Positions 8,276 to 16,559 of a stretch of 64,000 nt of DNA are shown here, one piece after another. The notes under the pieces are model-generated. The model did not search any database. It saw only the letters and a program-made list of their open reading frames with translations, and was not told where the DNA came from. The stretch spans positions 5,448 to 69,447 of the forward strand of contig FR900122.1 in the NCBI GenBank assembly GCA_000437755.1. The letters run 5' to 3'. A program made the translations under genes and the position numbers. The stretch's first letter is position 1. Each line of letters starts with the position of its first letter. Source of the DNA: Roseburia sp. CAG:303. GTDB lineage: Bacteria > Bacillota > Clostridia > Lachnospirales > Lachnospiraceae.

Positions 8276-10190
8276 ATGCGATAGATCCGGTATATAACTG
8301 ATAATATCTTCCTTTTTCTGCCATGAGCTGTTCATGGTTTCCACGCTCGATGATTCTTCCCTGTTCGAGAACCATGATACAGTCACTGTTTCTTACGGTT
8401 GACAGACGATGTGCAATGACAAAGGTTGTTCTGCCTTCCATCAGTCCGTCCATACCTTTCTGAACCAGTGCTTCTGTTCTGGTATCAATACTGGAGGTTG
8501 CCTCATCAAGAATAAGTGCCGGTGGATCTGCCACTGCTGCTCTTGCGATGGCAATCAGCTGTCTCTGTCCCTGTGACAGATTTGCACCGTCGCCGGTCAG
8601 CATGGTATTATAACCCTGCGGCAGTCTGGTGATAAAGCTGTCTGCATTTGCAAGCTTTGCTGCTGCGATACATTCTTCGTCCGTTGCATCCAGCTTGCCA
8701 TAACGGATGTTTTCCATAACAGTTCCGGTAAATAAGTGGGTATCCTGAAGAACGATACCAAGACTTCTTCTCAAATCTGCTTTCTTTATCTTGTTGATGT
8801 TGATACCGTCATAACAGATTTTACCGTCCTGAATATCATAAAAACGGTTAATCAGGTTGGTGATGGTTGTCTTTCCTGCACCGGTACTTCCGACGAAGGC
8901 GAGCTTCTGTCCAGGAGTTGCAAACATCTTGATATCATGCAATACAATCTTTTCATCCGTATAACCGAAGTCAACACCCTTAAATTCTACGTCGCCTTCC
9001 AGCTTCACAAGCTTTGGCTTGCCGGTTTCCTTATCGACAGTCTTCCATGCCCATTCTTCGGTACATTTTTCACATTCCACAAGATTTCCCTGTGCATCTT
9101 CCTGCACATTGACCAGTGTAACCGTTCCCTCGTCGGTCTCCGGCTGTTCATCGAGCAGATTGAAGATTCTTTCCGCACCTGCCATCGCCATAACCACACT
9201 GTTTAACTGCTGGCTGACCTGTGTAATCGGCATGTTGAAACTCTTGTTTAACTGCAGGAATGCAACCAGTGTTCCGACGGTAACCACCCCGGAACCGCTG
9301 CCTATGGCAAGGATTGCTCCGACTACGGCACAGAGTACATAGCTGACATTTCCAAGCTGTGCATTGACAGGCATCAGGATATTCGCATAGGCATTGGCAT
9401 TATTTGCACTATCGCGGAGTTTTTCATTTAACTCACGGAACTCTTCCAGTGCCTTTTCTTCATGACAGAATACCTTTACTACCTTCTGTCCGCCCATCAT
9501 TTCTTCGATATAACCATTTAATTTTCCGAGGTCTCTCTGCTGCTTTCCAAAGTACATTCCGGACTTTCCTGCCAGATGTCTGGTGCAGACCATCATGACC
9601 GCAACCATGACCAGTGTCAGGATAGTAAGCGGAATACTTAAAATAACCATGCTGATAAATACCATGACAATGGTAATCACACTGTTGATTAACTGTGGGA
9701 TACTCTGACTGATTAACTGTCTCAGGGTATCAATATCATTGGTATACATGGACATGATATCACCATGTGCATGTGTATCGAAATATTTGATTGGCAGGGA
9801 TTCCATGTGTTTGAACATCTTCTCCCTGATATTACGCAATGTACCCTGTGTAATATTTACCATAATTCTGTTATATACGTAGGATGTAACGATTCCGACC
9901 AGATATACACAGGCAATGCTGGCAAGACCTTTGAGCAGCGGTCCAAAATCGGGATTGTCCACACCAAGCAGCGGTGTAATATATTCGTCAATCAGTGTTT
10001 TGGAAAACATGGATGACTGCACACTTGCAAATGCTGCAACTATGATACAAATCACTACGATAATGAATGGAATACGATAGCTTTCCATCATAAAGCTGAA
10101 TAATCTTTTGAATATTTTTCCAGGATTCTCTACTTTCGGGCCACGGCCGCCTGGTCCACCCGGAGCTTTTACTTTCTTTTCTTCTGCCAT
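8274..10190 (-). CDS. ABC exporter half-transporter, catalytically canonical subunit
   Basis: 638 aa membrane protein: six-helix ABC exporter domain (about 30-330) then an ATPase domain. Seen: Walker A GSTGAGKTT, signature LSQGQRQ, Walker B ALILDEATSSID with the catalytic Glu present, and an H-loop in VIAHRLSTV. The N-terminus is Gly/Pro-rich (KAPGGPGGRGPK). An unusual insert with EKCTEEWAWKTVDKETGK (two Cys nearby) sits between the transmembrane and nucleotide-binding domains. It is the second gene of a pair, 15 nt behind 10206-11945; together they form a heterodimeric multidrug/lipid-type exporter. The ATG follows AAAGGAG. Substrate unknown. Confidence 0.92.
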   Translation of the reverse strand: MAEEKKVKAPGGPGGRGPKVENPGKIFKRLFSFMMESYRIPFIIVVICIIVAAFASVQSSMFSKTLIDEYITPLLGVDNPDFGPLLKGLASIACVYLVGIVTSYVYNRIMVNITQGTLRNIREKMFKHMESLPIKYFDTHAHGDIMSMYTNDIDTLRQLISQSIPQLINSVITIVMVFISMVILSIPLTILTLVMVAVMMVCTRHLAGKSGMYFGKQQRDLGKLNGYIEEMMGGQKVVKVFCHEEKALEEFRELNEKLRDSANNANAYANILMPVNAQLGNVSYVLCAVVGAILAIGSGSGVVTVGTLVAFLQLNKSFNMPITQVSQQLNSVVMAMAGAERIFNLLDEQPETDEGTVTLVNVQEDAQGNLVECEKCTEEWAWKTVDKETGKPKLVKLEGDVEFKGVDFGYTDEKIVLHDIKMFATPGQKLAFVGSTGAGKTTITNLINRFYDIQDGKICYDGININKIKKADLRRSLGIVLQDTHLFTGTVMENIRYGKLDATDEECIAAAKLANADSFITRLPQGYNTMLTGDGANLSQGQRQLIAIARAAVADPPALILDEATSSIDTRTEALVQKGMDGLMEGRTTFVIAHRLSTVRNSDCIMVLEQGRIIERGNHEQLMAEKGRYYQLYTGSIA

Positions 10191-10205
10191 CTCTATTCTC
10201 CTTTC

Positions 10206-11945
10206 CTAATTTTCATCAAAATCGCCGCCGCCTTTTGTCTGGCCTTCGTATACGGAACGATATATTTCATTGGTTTCCAGCAGTTCTTCATGTGTGCCGA
10301 AGCCATTAACTTTTCCGTCATCTAATACAATGATATGGTCTGCATCCTGAATACTGGAAATACGCTGTGCAATAATAAACTTCGTGGTATCCGGTATTTC
10401 TTCCGCAAATGCCTTACGAATCTTTGCATCGGTTGCAGTATCCACCGCACTGGTAGAGTCATCGAGAATCAGAATCTTCGGTTTCTTTAACAATGCCCTG
10501 GCAATACAGAGACGCTGCTTCTGTCCGCCGGATACATTGCTTCCGCCCTGCTCGATGTATGTATTGTACTTAATCGGCATCTTCTCGATAAATTCATCGG
10601 CACATGCCATCTTACATGCCGCGATACATTCTTCTTCCGTGGCATTTTCATTTCCCCAGCGGAGATTGTCAAGAATCGTGCCGGAGAACAGTTCATTCTT
10701 CTGAAGTACAACGGATACCTGATTTCTAAGGCTCTCTATGTCATATTCACGGACGTCTCTTCCACCAACCAGAATTCTTCCTTCCGTTACGTCATACAGA
10801 CGGCTGATTAAGTTTACAAAACTGGATTTCGCACTTCCCGTTCCGCCGATAATACCTATCGTCTCACCTGCCTGAACCGTTAAATTGATATCGGAAAGGA
10901 CAGGTTTGCTGCTTTTCTTATTGTATGCAAAGTTTACATGTTCAAAGACAACACTTCCATCCTTTACTTCATATTCCGGATGTTCCGGATTTATCAGATC
11001 CGTCTGTTCGTCAATGACTTCTGCAATACGGCGGATGCTCGCCGCACTCATGGTAATCATGACGAAAATCATGGACAGCATCATAAGATTCATCATAATG
11101 GACATGACATACTGGAATAACTGTGTCAGTTCACCGGTTGTCAGGCTTCCTGCCGTAATCATATTTGCACCAAACCATGAAATCAGCAGAATACTTCCGT
11201 ATACGGTAATCATCATGGCCGGATTATTGAATGCCAGAAGACTTTCTACCTTAACAAACATTTTGTAAATATTATCTGCCGCCGTTGTAAATTTCCGGTT
11301 CTCGTGATCTTCCCGGACGAATGCCTTAACCACACGGATGGCAGATATATTCTCCTGCACACTCGCATTTAAGTCATCATATCTGCGGAATACCTTCTCA
11401 AACATCGGAGTTGCATGACTGATGATGAATGCCAGTACAATTCCAAGAAAGATAATCGCCACTACAAAAATCATACTGATTTTCACACTGACTAACATCG
11501 ACATAAACAATGCCGCAATCAGGGTAAATGGTGCTCGGATTCCCATACGGATAATCATCTGGTATGCATTCTGCACATTTGTCACATCCGTTGTCAGTCT
11601 TGTTACCAGACCTGCGGTACTGTATTTATCAATATTGGAAAATGAATACGTCTGAATATTCTCATACATGGCATCCCTGAGATTGCATGCCACACCGGTA
11701 GATGCCTGTGCCGCGAATTTGCCGGCCAGGATACCAAAGGAAAGGCTTAACAGTGCTGCCAGAATCATGAGTCCGCCATACAGATAGACTTTTCCCATAT
11801 CTCCTACACTGATGCCTTTGTCAATAATTGCTGCTGTCAAAAGTGGAAGAATTACTTCCATTACTACTTCCGCTGCCGCAAAGACCATACTCAGGATACT
11901 CGCCAGTTTGTACTGCCTGACCTGAGCCAGTATTGTTTTTAGCAT
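10206..11945 (-). CDS. ABC exporter half-transporter, degenerate-site subunit
   Basis: 579 aa partner of the preceding exporter subunit: six transmembrane helices then an ATPase domain. Walker A is GGTGSAKSS, with Ala where the last Gly is usual. The signature is VSGGQKQR, and Walker B reads ILILDDSTSAVD, where Asp replaces the catalytic Glu. The H-loop position reads IIAQRISSI, with Gln for His. These changes place it as the non-hydrolysing half of an asymmetric heterodimer such as TM287/288 or BmrCD. The ATG is preceded by AGGAGG. First gene of the operon. Confidence 0.92.
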   Translation of the reverse strand: MLKTILAQVRQYKLASILSMVFAAAEVVMEVILPLLTAAIIDKGISVGDMGKVYLYGGLMILAALLSLSFGILAGKFAAQASTGVACNLRDAMYENIQTYSFSNIDKYSTAGLVTRLTTDVTNVQNAYQMIIRMGIRAPFTLIAALFMSMLVSVKISMIFVVAIIFLGIVLAFIISHATPMFEKVFRRYDDLNASVQENISAIRVVKAFVREDHENRKFTTAADNIYKMFVKVESLLAFNNPAMMITVYGSILLISWFGANMITAGSLTTGELTQLFQYVMSIMMNLMMLSMIFVMITMSAASIRRIAEVIDEQTDLINPEHPEYEVKDGSVVFEHVNFAYNKKSSKPVLSDINLTVQAGETIGIIGGTGSAKSSFVNLISRLYDVTEGRILVGGRDVREYDIESLRNQVSVVLQKNELFSGTILDNLRWGNENATEEECIAACKMACADEFIEKMPIKYNTYIEQGGSNVSGGQKQRLCIARALLKKPKILILDDSTSAVDTATDAKIRKAFAEEIPDTTKFIIAQRISSIQDADHIIVLDDGKVNGFGTHEELLETNEIYRSVYEGQTKGGGDFDEN

Positions 11946-11977
11946 TTGTTTTCCTCCTGTATCTGAAAATTATTAAA

Positions 11978-11991
11978 CAGGGATTTCCCTG
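11978..11991. promoter_or_regulatory. Perfect palindrome upstream of the ABC exporter operon
   Basis: CAGGGA-TT-TCCCTG, 14 nt, about 35 nt upstream of the exporter start codon and just after the preceding terminator. Position and symmetry suit an operator for a local repressor. No matching regulator is adjacent. Confidence 0.35.
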
Positions 11992-12000
11992 ATATATCAT

Positions 12001-12030
12001 AAAACACCCCCATACTTTGCATGGGGATGT
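12001..12030 (-). terminator. Terminator of the trigger-factor-like lipoprotein gene
   Basis: Ten-bp stem ACATCCCCAT/ATGGGGGTGT (one wobble) with a 7-nt loop, followed on the minus strand by TTTTATG. Confidence 0.75.
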
Positions 12031-12076
12031 TGTTTACCGGTTCCGGGACTTTCCGTCCTGACCATTCTGTTATTAA

Positions 12077-13213
12077 TTATTCTGCTGCGGTTTCAGCAGT
12101 TGTTTCTTCAGCTGTTGTCTCGGCAGTGTCTGCTGCGGTTGTGCTTTCTGCAGCTGCCGTCTCGCCTGCTGTTGTTTCTTCATCCGGAACAATTTTTGCA
12201 CTGTCACAGATAAAGTTCTGTACCTGATAGGACAATACAGAATATTCTAATTCTTCGCCGTACTCTTCTAACTGTTTCTTAAAGTCATCCACGGATGTAA
12301 ATCCTGAGATTGCCGCATATTTTGTGGCTTCATCTTCACTGTATTTGATGCCTTCTTTTTCCGCTACGGCACGCACAAACATCTTTTCTTTCACAATCTC
12401 TTTACATTTATCTTCCAGTTCTGAATTGAACTCATCTTCGGTCTTTTCAAGTGCCTGATAATAAGCATCCATGGTATATCCATAGGATGTGATGGCACTT
12501 TCAATCTGTGATTTGTTTCTGTCAACATAGCTCTTCAGTTCATCTGCCGGATAACTTTCTACGGTCTGTGCCGCAAGAATATCATCCCAAATCATGTTAT
12601 TTACCTGGATATAATAAATTTCCTGTTTGATAAATTCCGTAAAGTCTGCTGCGGTTGTATAACCTGCAAAGGAATAATGCTCGGATACGAAGTCATCATT
12701 AAATTCCGGTAAAGATGTTACACTGATGGAATTAATCGTTACGGAATAATGAACCGGCTGTCCTGCCAGGTTGCTGTCCGTGTAATCACCCGGATACTGC
12801 AGATCCATCTCTACGGTATCACCAACATTCTTTCCTATCAGTCCATTCGTAAATCCATCCACGGCAAATCCTTCACTGGTAAGTGCGATGGTCTGCGTCT
12901 TTCCTTCTGCGGAATTCTCCACACTCTCACCGTTCATGGTTGCACGATATGTTACATTTACTTTATCGCCTTCTGCTGTAGTTCCTTCTTTCACATCATT
13001 GGTGGAAGAATACATCTTCAGGATGGAATTAATATATTCGTCAACATCCGCTGAATCTACCTGTGTAACGGATTCGCCAACGGTGTACCCCTTATATTCT
13101 CCTAACTTGATACTTCCTTCTGAACTCTTCGTGTCAGTCTTTCCCTTTCCGCATGCCGCCATGGAAAATGCGGTACAGACACAGAGTGCCAAAGCAATAA
13201 ATCTCTTTTTCAT
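12077..13213 (-). CDS. Trigger-factor/FKBP-like peptidyl-prolyl isomerase lipoprotein
   Basis: 378 aa probable extracytoplasmic folding factor. Seen: a lipoprotein signal peptide KKRFIALALCVCTAFSMAAC with the lipid Cys at about residue 20; an FKBP-type domain at about 75-175 (EGDKVNVTYRATMNG, GFTNGLIGKNVGDTVEM); a helical region resembling the trigger factor C-terminal chaperone arms (DEFNSELEDKCKEIVKEKM); and a low-complexity Thr/Ala/Glu tail. Trigger factor is normally cytosolic, so this is a secreted variant that would act on exported proteins at the membrane. The ATG at 13213 is preferred over the longer in-frame start at 13276 because it begins the signal peptide and follows AAGAGG. Confidence 0.85.
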   Translation of the reverse strand: MKKRFIALALCVCTAFSMAACGKGKTDTKSSEGSIKLGEYKGYTVGESVTQVDSADVDEYINSILKMYSSTNDVKEGTTAEGDKVNVTYRATMNGESVENSAEGKTQTIALTSEGFAVDGFTNGLIGKNVGDTVEMDLQYPGDYTDSNLAGQPVHYSVTINSISVTSLPEFNDDFVSEHYSFAGYTTAADFTEFIKQEIYYIQVNNMIWDDILAAQTVESYPADELKSYVDRNKSQIESAITSYGYTMDAYYQALEKTEDEFNSELEDKCKEIVKEKMFVRAVAEKEGIKYSEDEATKYAAISGFTSVDDFKKQLEEYGEELEYSVLSYQVQNFICDSAKIVPDEETTAGETAAAESTTAADTAETTAEETTAETAAE

Positions 13214-13396
13214 TTTACTTAACCTCTTTCTTTTCTCAATAAAAACTAATATAAACTCTTTGAGATTCCCATTCATTTTATCTGATCTGATAATATCCTA
13301 TAATTTTATACCACAAATTTAAAAAAAATAAAAGAAGAAAGTTCATTTTTCACATAACTTTCACAAAACAGTTCTGACAAAACCCAAAATTGCCTC

Positions 13397-13424
13397 TTGC
13401 CATCTTCCCGTGATATGTTATACT
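13397..13424 (+). promoter_or_regulatory. Promoter of the perR-like gene
   Basis: TTGCCA, 16-nt spacer and TATACT preceded by TG (extended -10), about 75 nt before the start codon. An AT-rich tract just downstream (13429-13448) could hold an autoregulatory Fur/PerR site, but no clear box is seen. Confidence 0.5.
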
Positions 13425-13498
13425 GGATTTAACATGATGATAATTTTACGAACGTTTTTGCTCCTGGCATCTTAAATTTATTATCCGGAGGAATTTTT

Positions 13499-13928
13499 AT
13501 GGGAACAACAAAATACAGCAGACAACGGGAAGCCATCATTCATTTTCTGAAATCCCGCAAGGATCACCCGACCGCCGAGGTGATTTATCAGCATTTAAAA
13601 GAAGCGCAGCCGAATCTGAGTCTCGGAACCGTCTACCGCAACCTGACAAAATTAAGTACAAACGGTTCTATTCTGAAGATAAGCTGTAATGACACTTCCG
13701 ATCATTTTGACGGGGACACCTCTCCCCACGCACATTTTATCTGCAGCCAGTGCCACTGCATTACGGATCTCTCCATGCAGTCCGTACATCTCGATGATAT
13801 CTTAAAGAAGGAAAATAATTTCAACGGGGTTGTTACCGGCAGCCAGCTGCTGTTTTACGGCATCTCTGCTGTTTTACGGCATCTGCGGGCATTGTCTTGC
13901 CGCTGGTGAAGCCGGACAGAATAAATGA
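13499..13928 (+). pseudogene. perR: PerR-type Fur-family repressor, frameshifted by a 19-bp tandem duplication
   Basis: The intact part matches a peroxide-sensing PerR: helix-turn-helix (LGTVYRNLTKL), candidate regulatory metal ligands His23, Asp71, His77, His79 and Asp90 (residue numbers here), and the first structural zinc pair Cys82/Cys85. Near the 3' end a 19-bp unit is perfectly duplicated, shifting the frame, so the protein ends after 136 aa as ISAVLRHLRALSCRW (stop at 13909). Removing one copy restores the family ending LLFYGICGHCLAAGEAGQNK with a stop at 13926-13928, which supplies the second zinc pair CGHC. As sequenced the structural zinc site is lost and the repressor is probably non-functional. 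A sequencing or assembly error is possible. It lies directly upstream of a rubrerythrin gene that PerR controls in other Clostridia. Confidence 0.85.
13847..13884 (+). repeat. Perfect 19-bp tandem duplication inside perR
   Basis: The unit ctgctgttttacggcatct occurs twice head to tail (13847-13865 and 13866-13884). Since 19 is not a multiple of three, it changes the reading frame. Such duplications can revert by slippage or recombination. Confidence 0.95.
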
Positions 13929-13948
13929 TAAATTTTTTTATTTATCTC

Positions 13949-14002
13949 TTGACCTAATCTGAAATTTATGTTATATTAAAACAGTAATCATTATCATTAT
14001 TG
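13949..14002 (+). promoter_or_regulatory. Rubrerythrin promoter with a Fur/PerR-like operator at the start site
   Basis: TTGACC (13949-13954), 17-nt spacer and TATATT (13972-13977) preceded by TG give an extended -10 promoter. Directly at the predicted start site, 13984-14002, is gtaatcattatcattattg, made of NATWAT-like hexamers as in Fur-family boxes. Binding here would block transcription. Confidence 0.6.
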
Positions 14003-14052
14003 TTTATAATACTTATAAATAAAACATTTTAAAAGAAAAGGAGATTAATATT

Positions 14053-14595
14053 ATGGCAAAGTATGTATGTAAAGTATGTGGTTATGTTCACGAAGGAGAT
14101 GCTGCACCGGCTGAATGTCCAGTCTGTCATGCACCGGCTGATAAGTTTGAATTACAGGGCGAAGAAATGTCCTGGGCTGCAGAGCATCTTGTAGGTGTAG
14201 CTGCAGATGTCAGCGAAGATATTAAGGAAGACTTAAGAGCAAACTTCAACGGTGAATGTTCCGAAGTAGGTATGTATCTTGCGATGGCAAGAGTTGCTTA
14301 CAGAGAAGGTTATCCGGAAGTAGGCATGTATTATGAAAAAGCTGCTTACGAAGAAGCTGAGCATGCTGCAAAATTTGCTGAATTATTAGGTGAAGTCGTA
14401 ACAAACAGCACAAAGAAGAACCTTGAATTAAGAGTAGCTGCTGAAAATGGTGCTACTGCCGGAAAGACTGACCTTGCTGTAAGAGCAAAACAGGCAAATC
14501 TCGACGCAATCCATGACACCGTTCATGAGATGGCAAGGGACGAAGCAAGACATGGCAAAGCATTTGAAGGATTATTAAAGAGATATTTCGGTTAA
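14053..14595 (+). CDS. Reverse rubrerythrin (N-terminal rubredoxin domain)
   Basis: 180 aa cytoplasmic non-haem iron protein that reduces H2O2, and in related proteins O2, using electrons passed from NAD(P)H via rubredoxin-type carriers. Domain order is reversed relative to classical rubrerythrin: a rubredoxin-like Fe(Cys)4 site comes first ([20 protein letters not shown], residues 5-30), then a ferritin-like di-iron four-helix bundle (about 45-180) with ligand segments [21 protein letters not shown] and [12 protein letters not shown]. In Clostridium acetobutylicum, reverse rubrerythrins are strongly repressed by PerR. The damaged perR just upstream and a Fur-like box at the start site fit that regulation. 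The ATG follows AAAAGGAG. Single-gene unit closed by a terminator. Confidence 0.93.
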   Translation: MAKYVCKVCGYVHEGDAAPAECPVCHAPADKFELQGEEMSWAAEHLVGVAADVSEDIKEDLRANFNGECSEVGMYLAMARVAYREGYPEVGMYYEKAAYEEAEHAAKFAELLGEVVTNSTKKNLELRVAAENGATAGKTDLAVRAKQANLDAIHDTVHEMARDEARHGKAFEGLLKRYFG

Positions 14596-14675
14596 TTTAA
14601 TCTCTTAAAAGCAGGCGGCATTGTACCAAATGTGGCCAGGAAAAATATAGAACTATAGCATTTTTAACAAATCTG

Positions 14676-14704
14676 AGGACAGGGAATTTTTTCCTGTCCT
14701 TTTT
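14676..14704 (+). terminator. Terminator of the rubrerythrin gene
   Basis: AGGACAGG/CCTGTCCT stem, extended inward by GAA/TTC pairs, followed by TTTTT. It lies about 80 nt after the stop codon. Confidence 0.8.
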
Positions 14705-14706
14705 AC

Positions 14707-14734
14707 TTGATCTTTTTTCCATTTATGTTATAAT
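14707..14734 (+). promoter_or_regulatory. Promoter for the DUF2798 gene
   Basis: TTGATC, 16-nt spacer and TATAAT with TG one base before it. A second TGGTATAAT lies at about 14797-14804. The resulting leader carries ACACATG (14813-14819) complementary to CATGTGT (14845-14851) and then six T's, a terminator-like shape just before the ribosome site. Confidence 0.5.
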
Positions 14735-14880
14735 ACTTAATTGTCGGCAGAAGCCGCAGAACATAAAAAAGCAACAAAATATGTACATAAATCTTTGGTA
14801 TAATTGGAAACGACACATGCGTGCAGCTGATAACGAACAACACACATGTGTTTTTTGTACCCGTTTTTAAGGAGGAACTT

Positions 14881-15360
14881 ATGCCAAAGAACAAATTACA
14901 AAGTATTATTTTTACCATTCTCATGGCTTTCGTTATGGTCTATGGAATGATTTGCTACAACATCAGCCTGGATATGGGCGGTATGAAGAACGAAATCTTT
15001 CTTCTCGCTTTTCATGAGATTATCATTATGCTTCCGGTTGCTTTTATCCTGGAATTTTTCGTGGTTGAAAAGTTATCGACAGCAATGGCTTTCCATATCG
15101 TAACACCGAACGATCGTCCATTTGTAATTACACTCGCCATCTCATGCATGATCGTCTTATGTATGTGTCCAACCATGAGCCTGGTCGCAACCGTTTTATT
15201 TAAACAGCCTGGAAAAGAGCTGGTCGCAGCATGGTTCCAGACCACTGTTTTAAACTTCCCAATGGCACTTTTATGGCAGATCTTCTTCGCCGGTCCGGTC
15301 GTAAGATTCATCTTCGGGAAATTATTCCCGGAAAAAGCGCCCGCAGGCGAAGCTGCTTAG
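14881..15360 (+). CDS. DUF2798 integral membrane protein
   Basis: 159 aa inner-membrane protein with about four hydrophobic segments (IIFTILMAFVMVYGMICYN, FHEIIIMLPVAFILEFFVV, FVITLAISCMIVLCMCP, FPMALLWQIFFAGPVV), which form two copies of the two-helix DUF2798 unit. Function is unknown; relatives occur near multidrug regulators and stress genes. The ATG at 14881 is chosen because AAGGAGG precedes it; an in-frame start at 14821 has no ribosome site and adds a non-membrane extension. Monocistronic, with a leader hairpin suggesting attenuation and a perfect terminator behind. Confidence 0.8.
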   Translation: MPKNKLQSIIFTILMAFVMVYGMICYNISLDMGGMKNEIFLLAFHEIIIMLPVAFILEFFVVEKLSTAMAFHIVTPNDRPFVITLAISCMIVLCMCPTMSLVATVLFKQPGKELVAAWFQTTVLNFPMALLWQIFFAGPVVRFIFGKLFPEKAPAGEAA

Positions 15361-15377
15361 ATTATAAAACTTTAACT

Positions 15378-15410
15378 TAAGGCAATGACAGATGTCATTG
15401 CCTTATTTGT
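15378..15410 (+). terminator. Terminator of the DUF2798 gene
   Basis: Perfect 12-bp stem TAAGGCAATGAC/GTCATTGCCTTA with a 4-nt loop, followed by TTTGTG. Confidence 0.75.
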
Positions 15411-15478
15411 GTCATCATTTTATTTCTCCGGACATATAGTAGAATAATCCAAATGGCTTGTTTTTTACGGAGGTGTAC

Positions 15479-16417
15479 ATGCACAGACATATTTATCGGA
15501 AAAAAATCTTTTCTGCCCTGCTTATTCTCTTGTTCTGTTTCGGTTTTCCAACTGTGATTACTCTCGTTTTTGGCAGTAAATCAGGCTTCCGGCCGGAAAC
15601 TTCTTTTGTCTCTTCGGGCCGTTCCATTGTTCTGACCACGGAAAATACGAAGGAAACCTATGATATGGAAGAATTTCTTCCCTGCCTGTTAATGGGGCAG
15701 GCTTCTATTGACGATAATGAAGCATTTCTTGAAGCATTTGCCATCGTATTGCGAACTTATGTCTGTCAACGGCTTTCCGGCCAGTCATCCATCGAATTTT
15801 CCAACCTTGGCCTTCCTTATCTTTCGTATTCCGATATGCAGTCAGACTGGGGCGGAGATTTTCAGGCCAATCTTAATAAATTAAGAAAAATCGTAAAAAA
15901 TACTTCAATGCTTGTCCTGAGTTCTGACGGTACACTTCTCGATCCGCCGTATCACCCGGTCAGCAGCGGAACTACCAGACAGGGAAGTGAATCCTATATG
16001 CAGCCTGTCGAATGTCAGTTTGATTATGAATCTCCGGATTATCTCCAGACTTCGGTATTCAGCACAGATTCCTTTTTGAACACATTTACTGCTGCATCCC
16101 CTGACCTTGCCATTTCTTCCGACAATCCACTCTCTTCCATACAGATCCTTTCCCGCGATAATGCAGGTTATGTCACTTCACTCCAGATAAATGGAACTGA
16201 CCTGGATGTTTCCGATTTTATGAATATTTTTCATCTTTCTTCTGCCTGTTTTGAACTGGACGAATACAACGGCGGCATTCGTATTATTACAAAAGGAGTC
16301 GGCTGTGGATATGGCATGAGCCTTTTCCAGGCTGAAAAAATGGCAGAAAAAGGTAAAAATTATACCGATATTCTTCAATATTTTTATACAGATGCCATGA
16401 TTTCTGCAATACAGTAA
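15479..16417 (+). CDS. spoIID: SpoIID/LytB-domain sporulation protein
   Basis: 312 aa membrane-anchored protein: a basic N-terminus and one transmembrane helix (about 10-32), then a SpoIID/LytB domain. SpoIID is a mother-cell lytic transglycosylase needed for engulfment. Seen: EEFLPCLLMGQASIDD ... FAIVLRTYV, aligning with the family block that contains the catalytic Glu, and the C-terminal GVGCGYGMSLFQAEKMAEKG typical of SpoIID. At the position where the family has the catalytic Glu (VVAxEM) this protein reads MGQAS, so it may be inactive or divergent. The next gene encodes a SpoIIQ-like protein, the usual clostridial neighbour. ATG at 15479 with GGAGG; a sigma-E-like -10 (CATATAGT) lies about 40 nt upstream. 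Confidence 0.8.
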   Translation: MHRHIYRKKIFSALLILLFCFGFPTVITLVFGSKSGFRPETSFVSSGRSIVLTTENTKETYDMEEFLPCLLMGQASIDDNEAFLEAFAIVLRTYVCQRLSGQSSIEFSNLGLPYLSYSDMQSDWGGDFQANLNKLRKIVKNTSMLVLSSDGTLLDPPYHPVSSGTTRQGSESYMQPVECQFDYESPDYLQTSVFSTDSFLNTFTAASPDLAISSDNPLSSIQILSRDNAGYVTSLQINGTDLDVSDFMNIFHLSSACFELDEYNGGIRIITKGVGCGYGMSLFQAEKMAEKGKNYTDILQYFYTDAMISAIQ

Positions 16418-16559
16418 TTTTAACTGTTATTTTATCCAAAATCTCCTGTTAGATTCTGTTTTTGGGAAATCTGTATTTTTTAGAATATTATTTTTCCAAA
16501 AGGAAATACTTCTAATACATACTTATTTTCTATCATCTTAATCTTAACAGGAGGTAATC

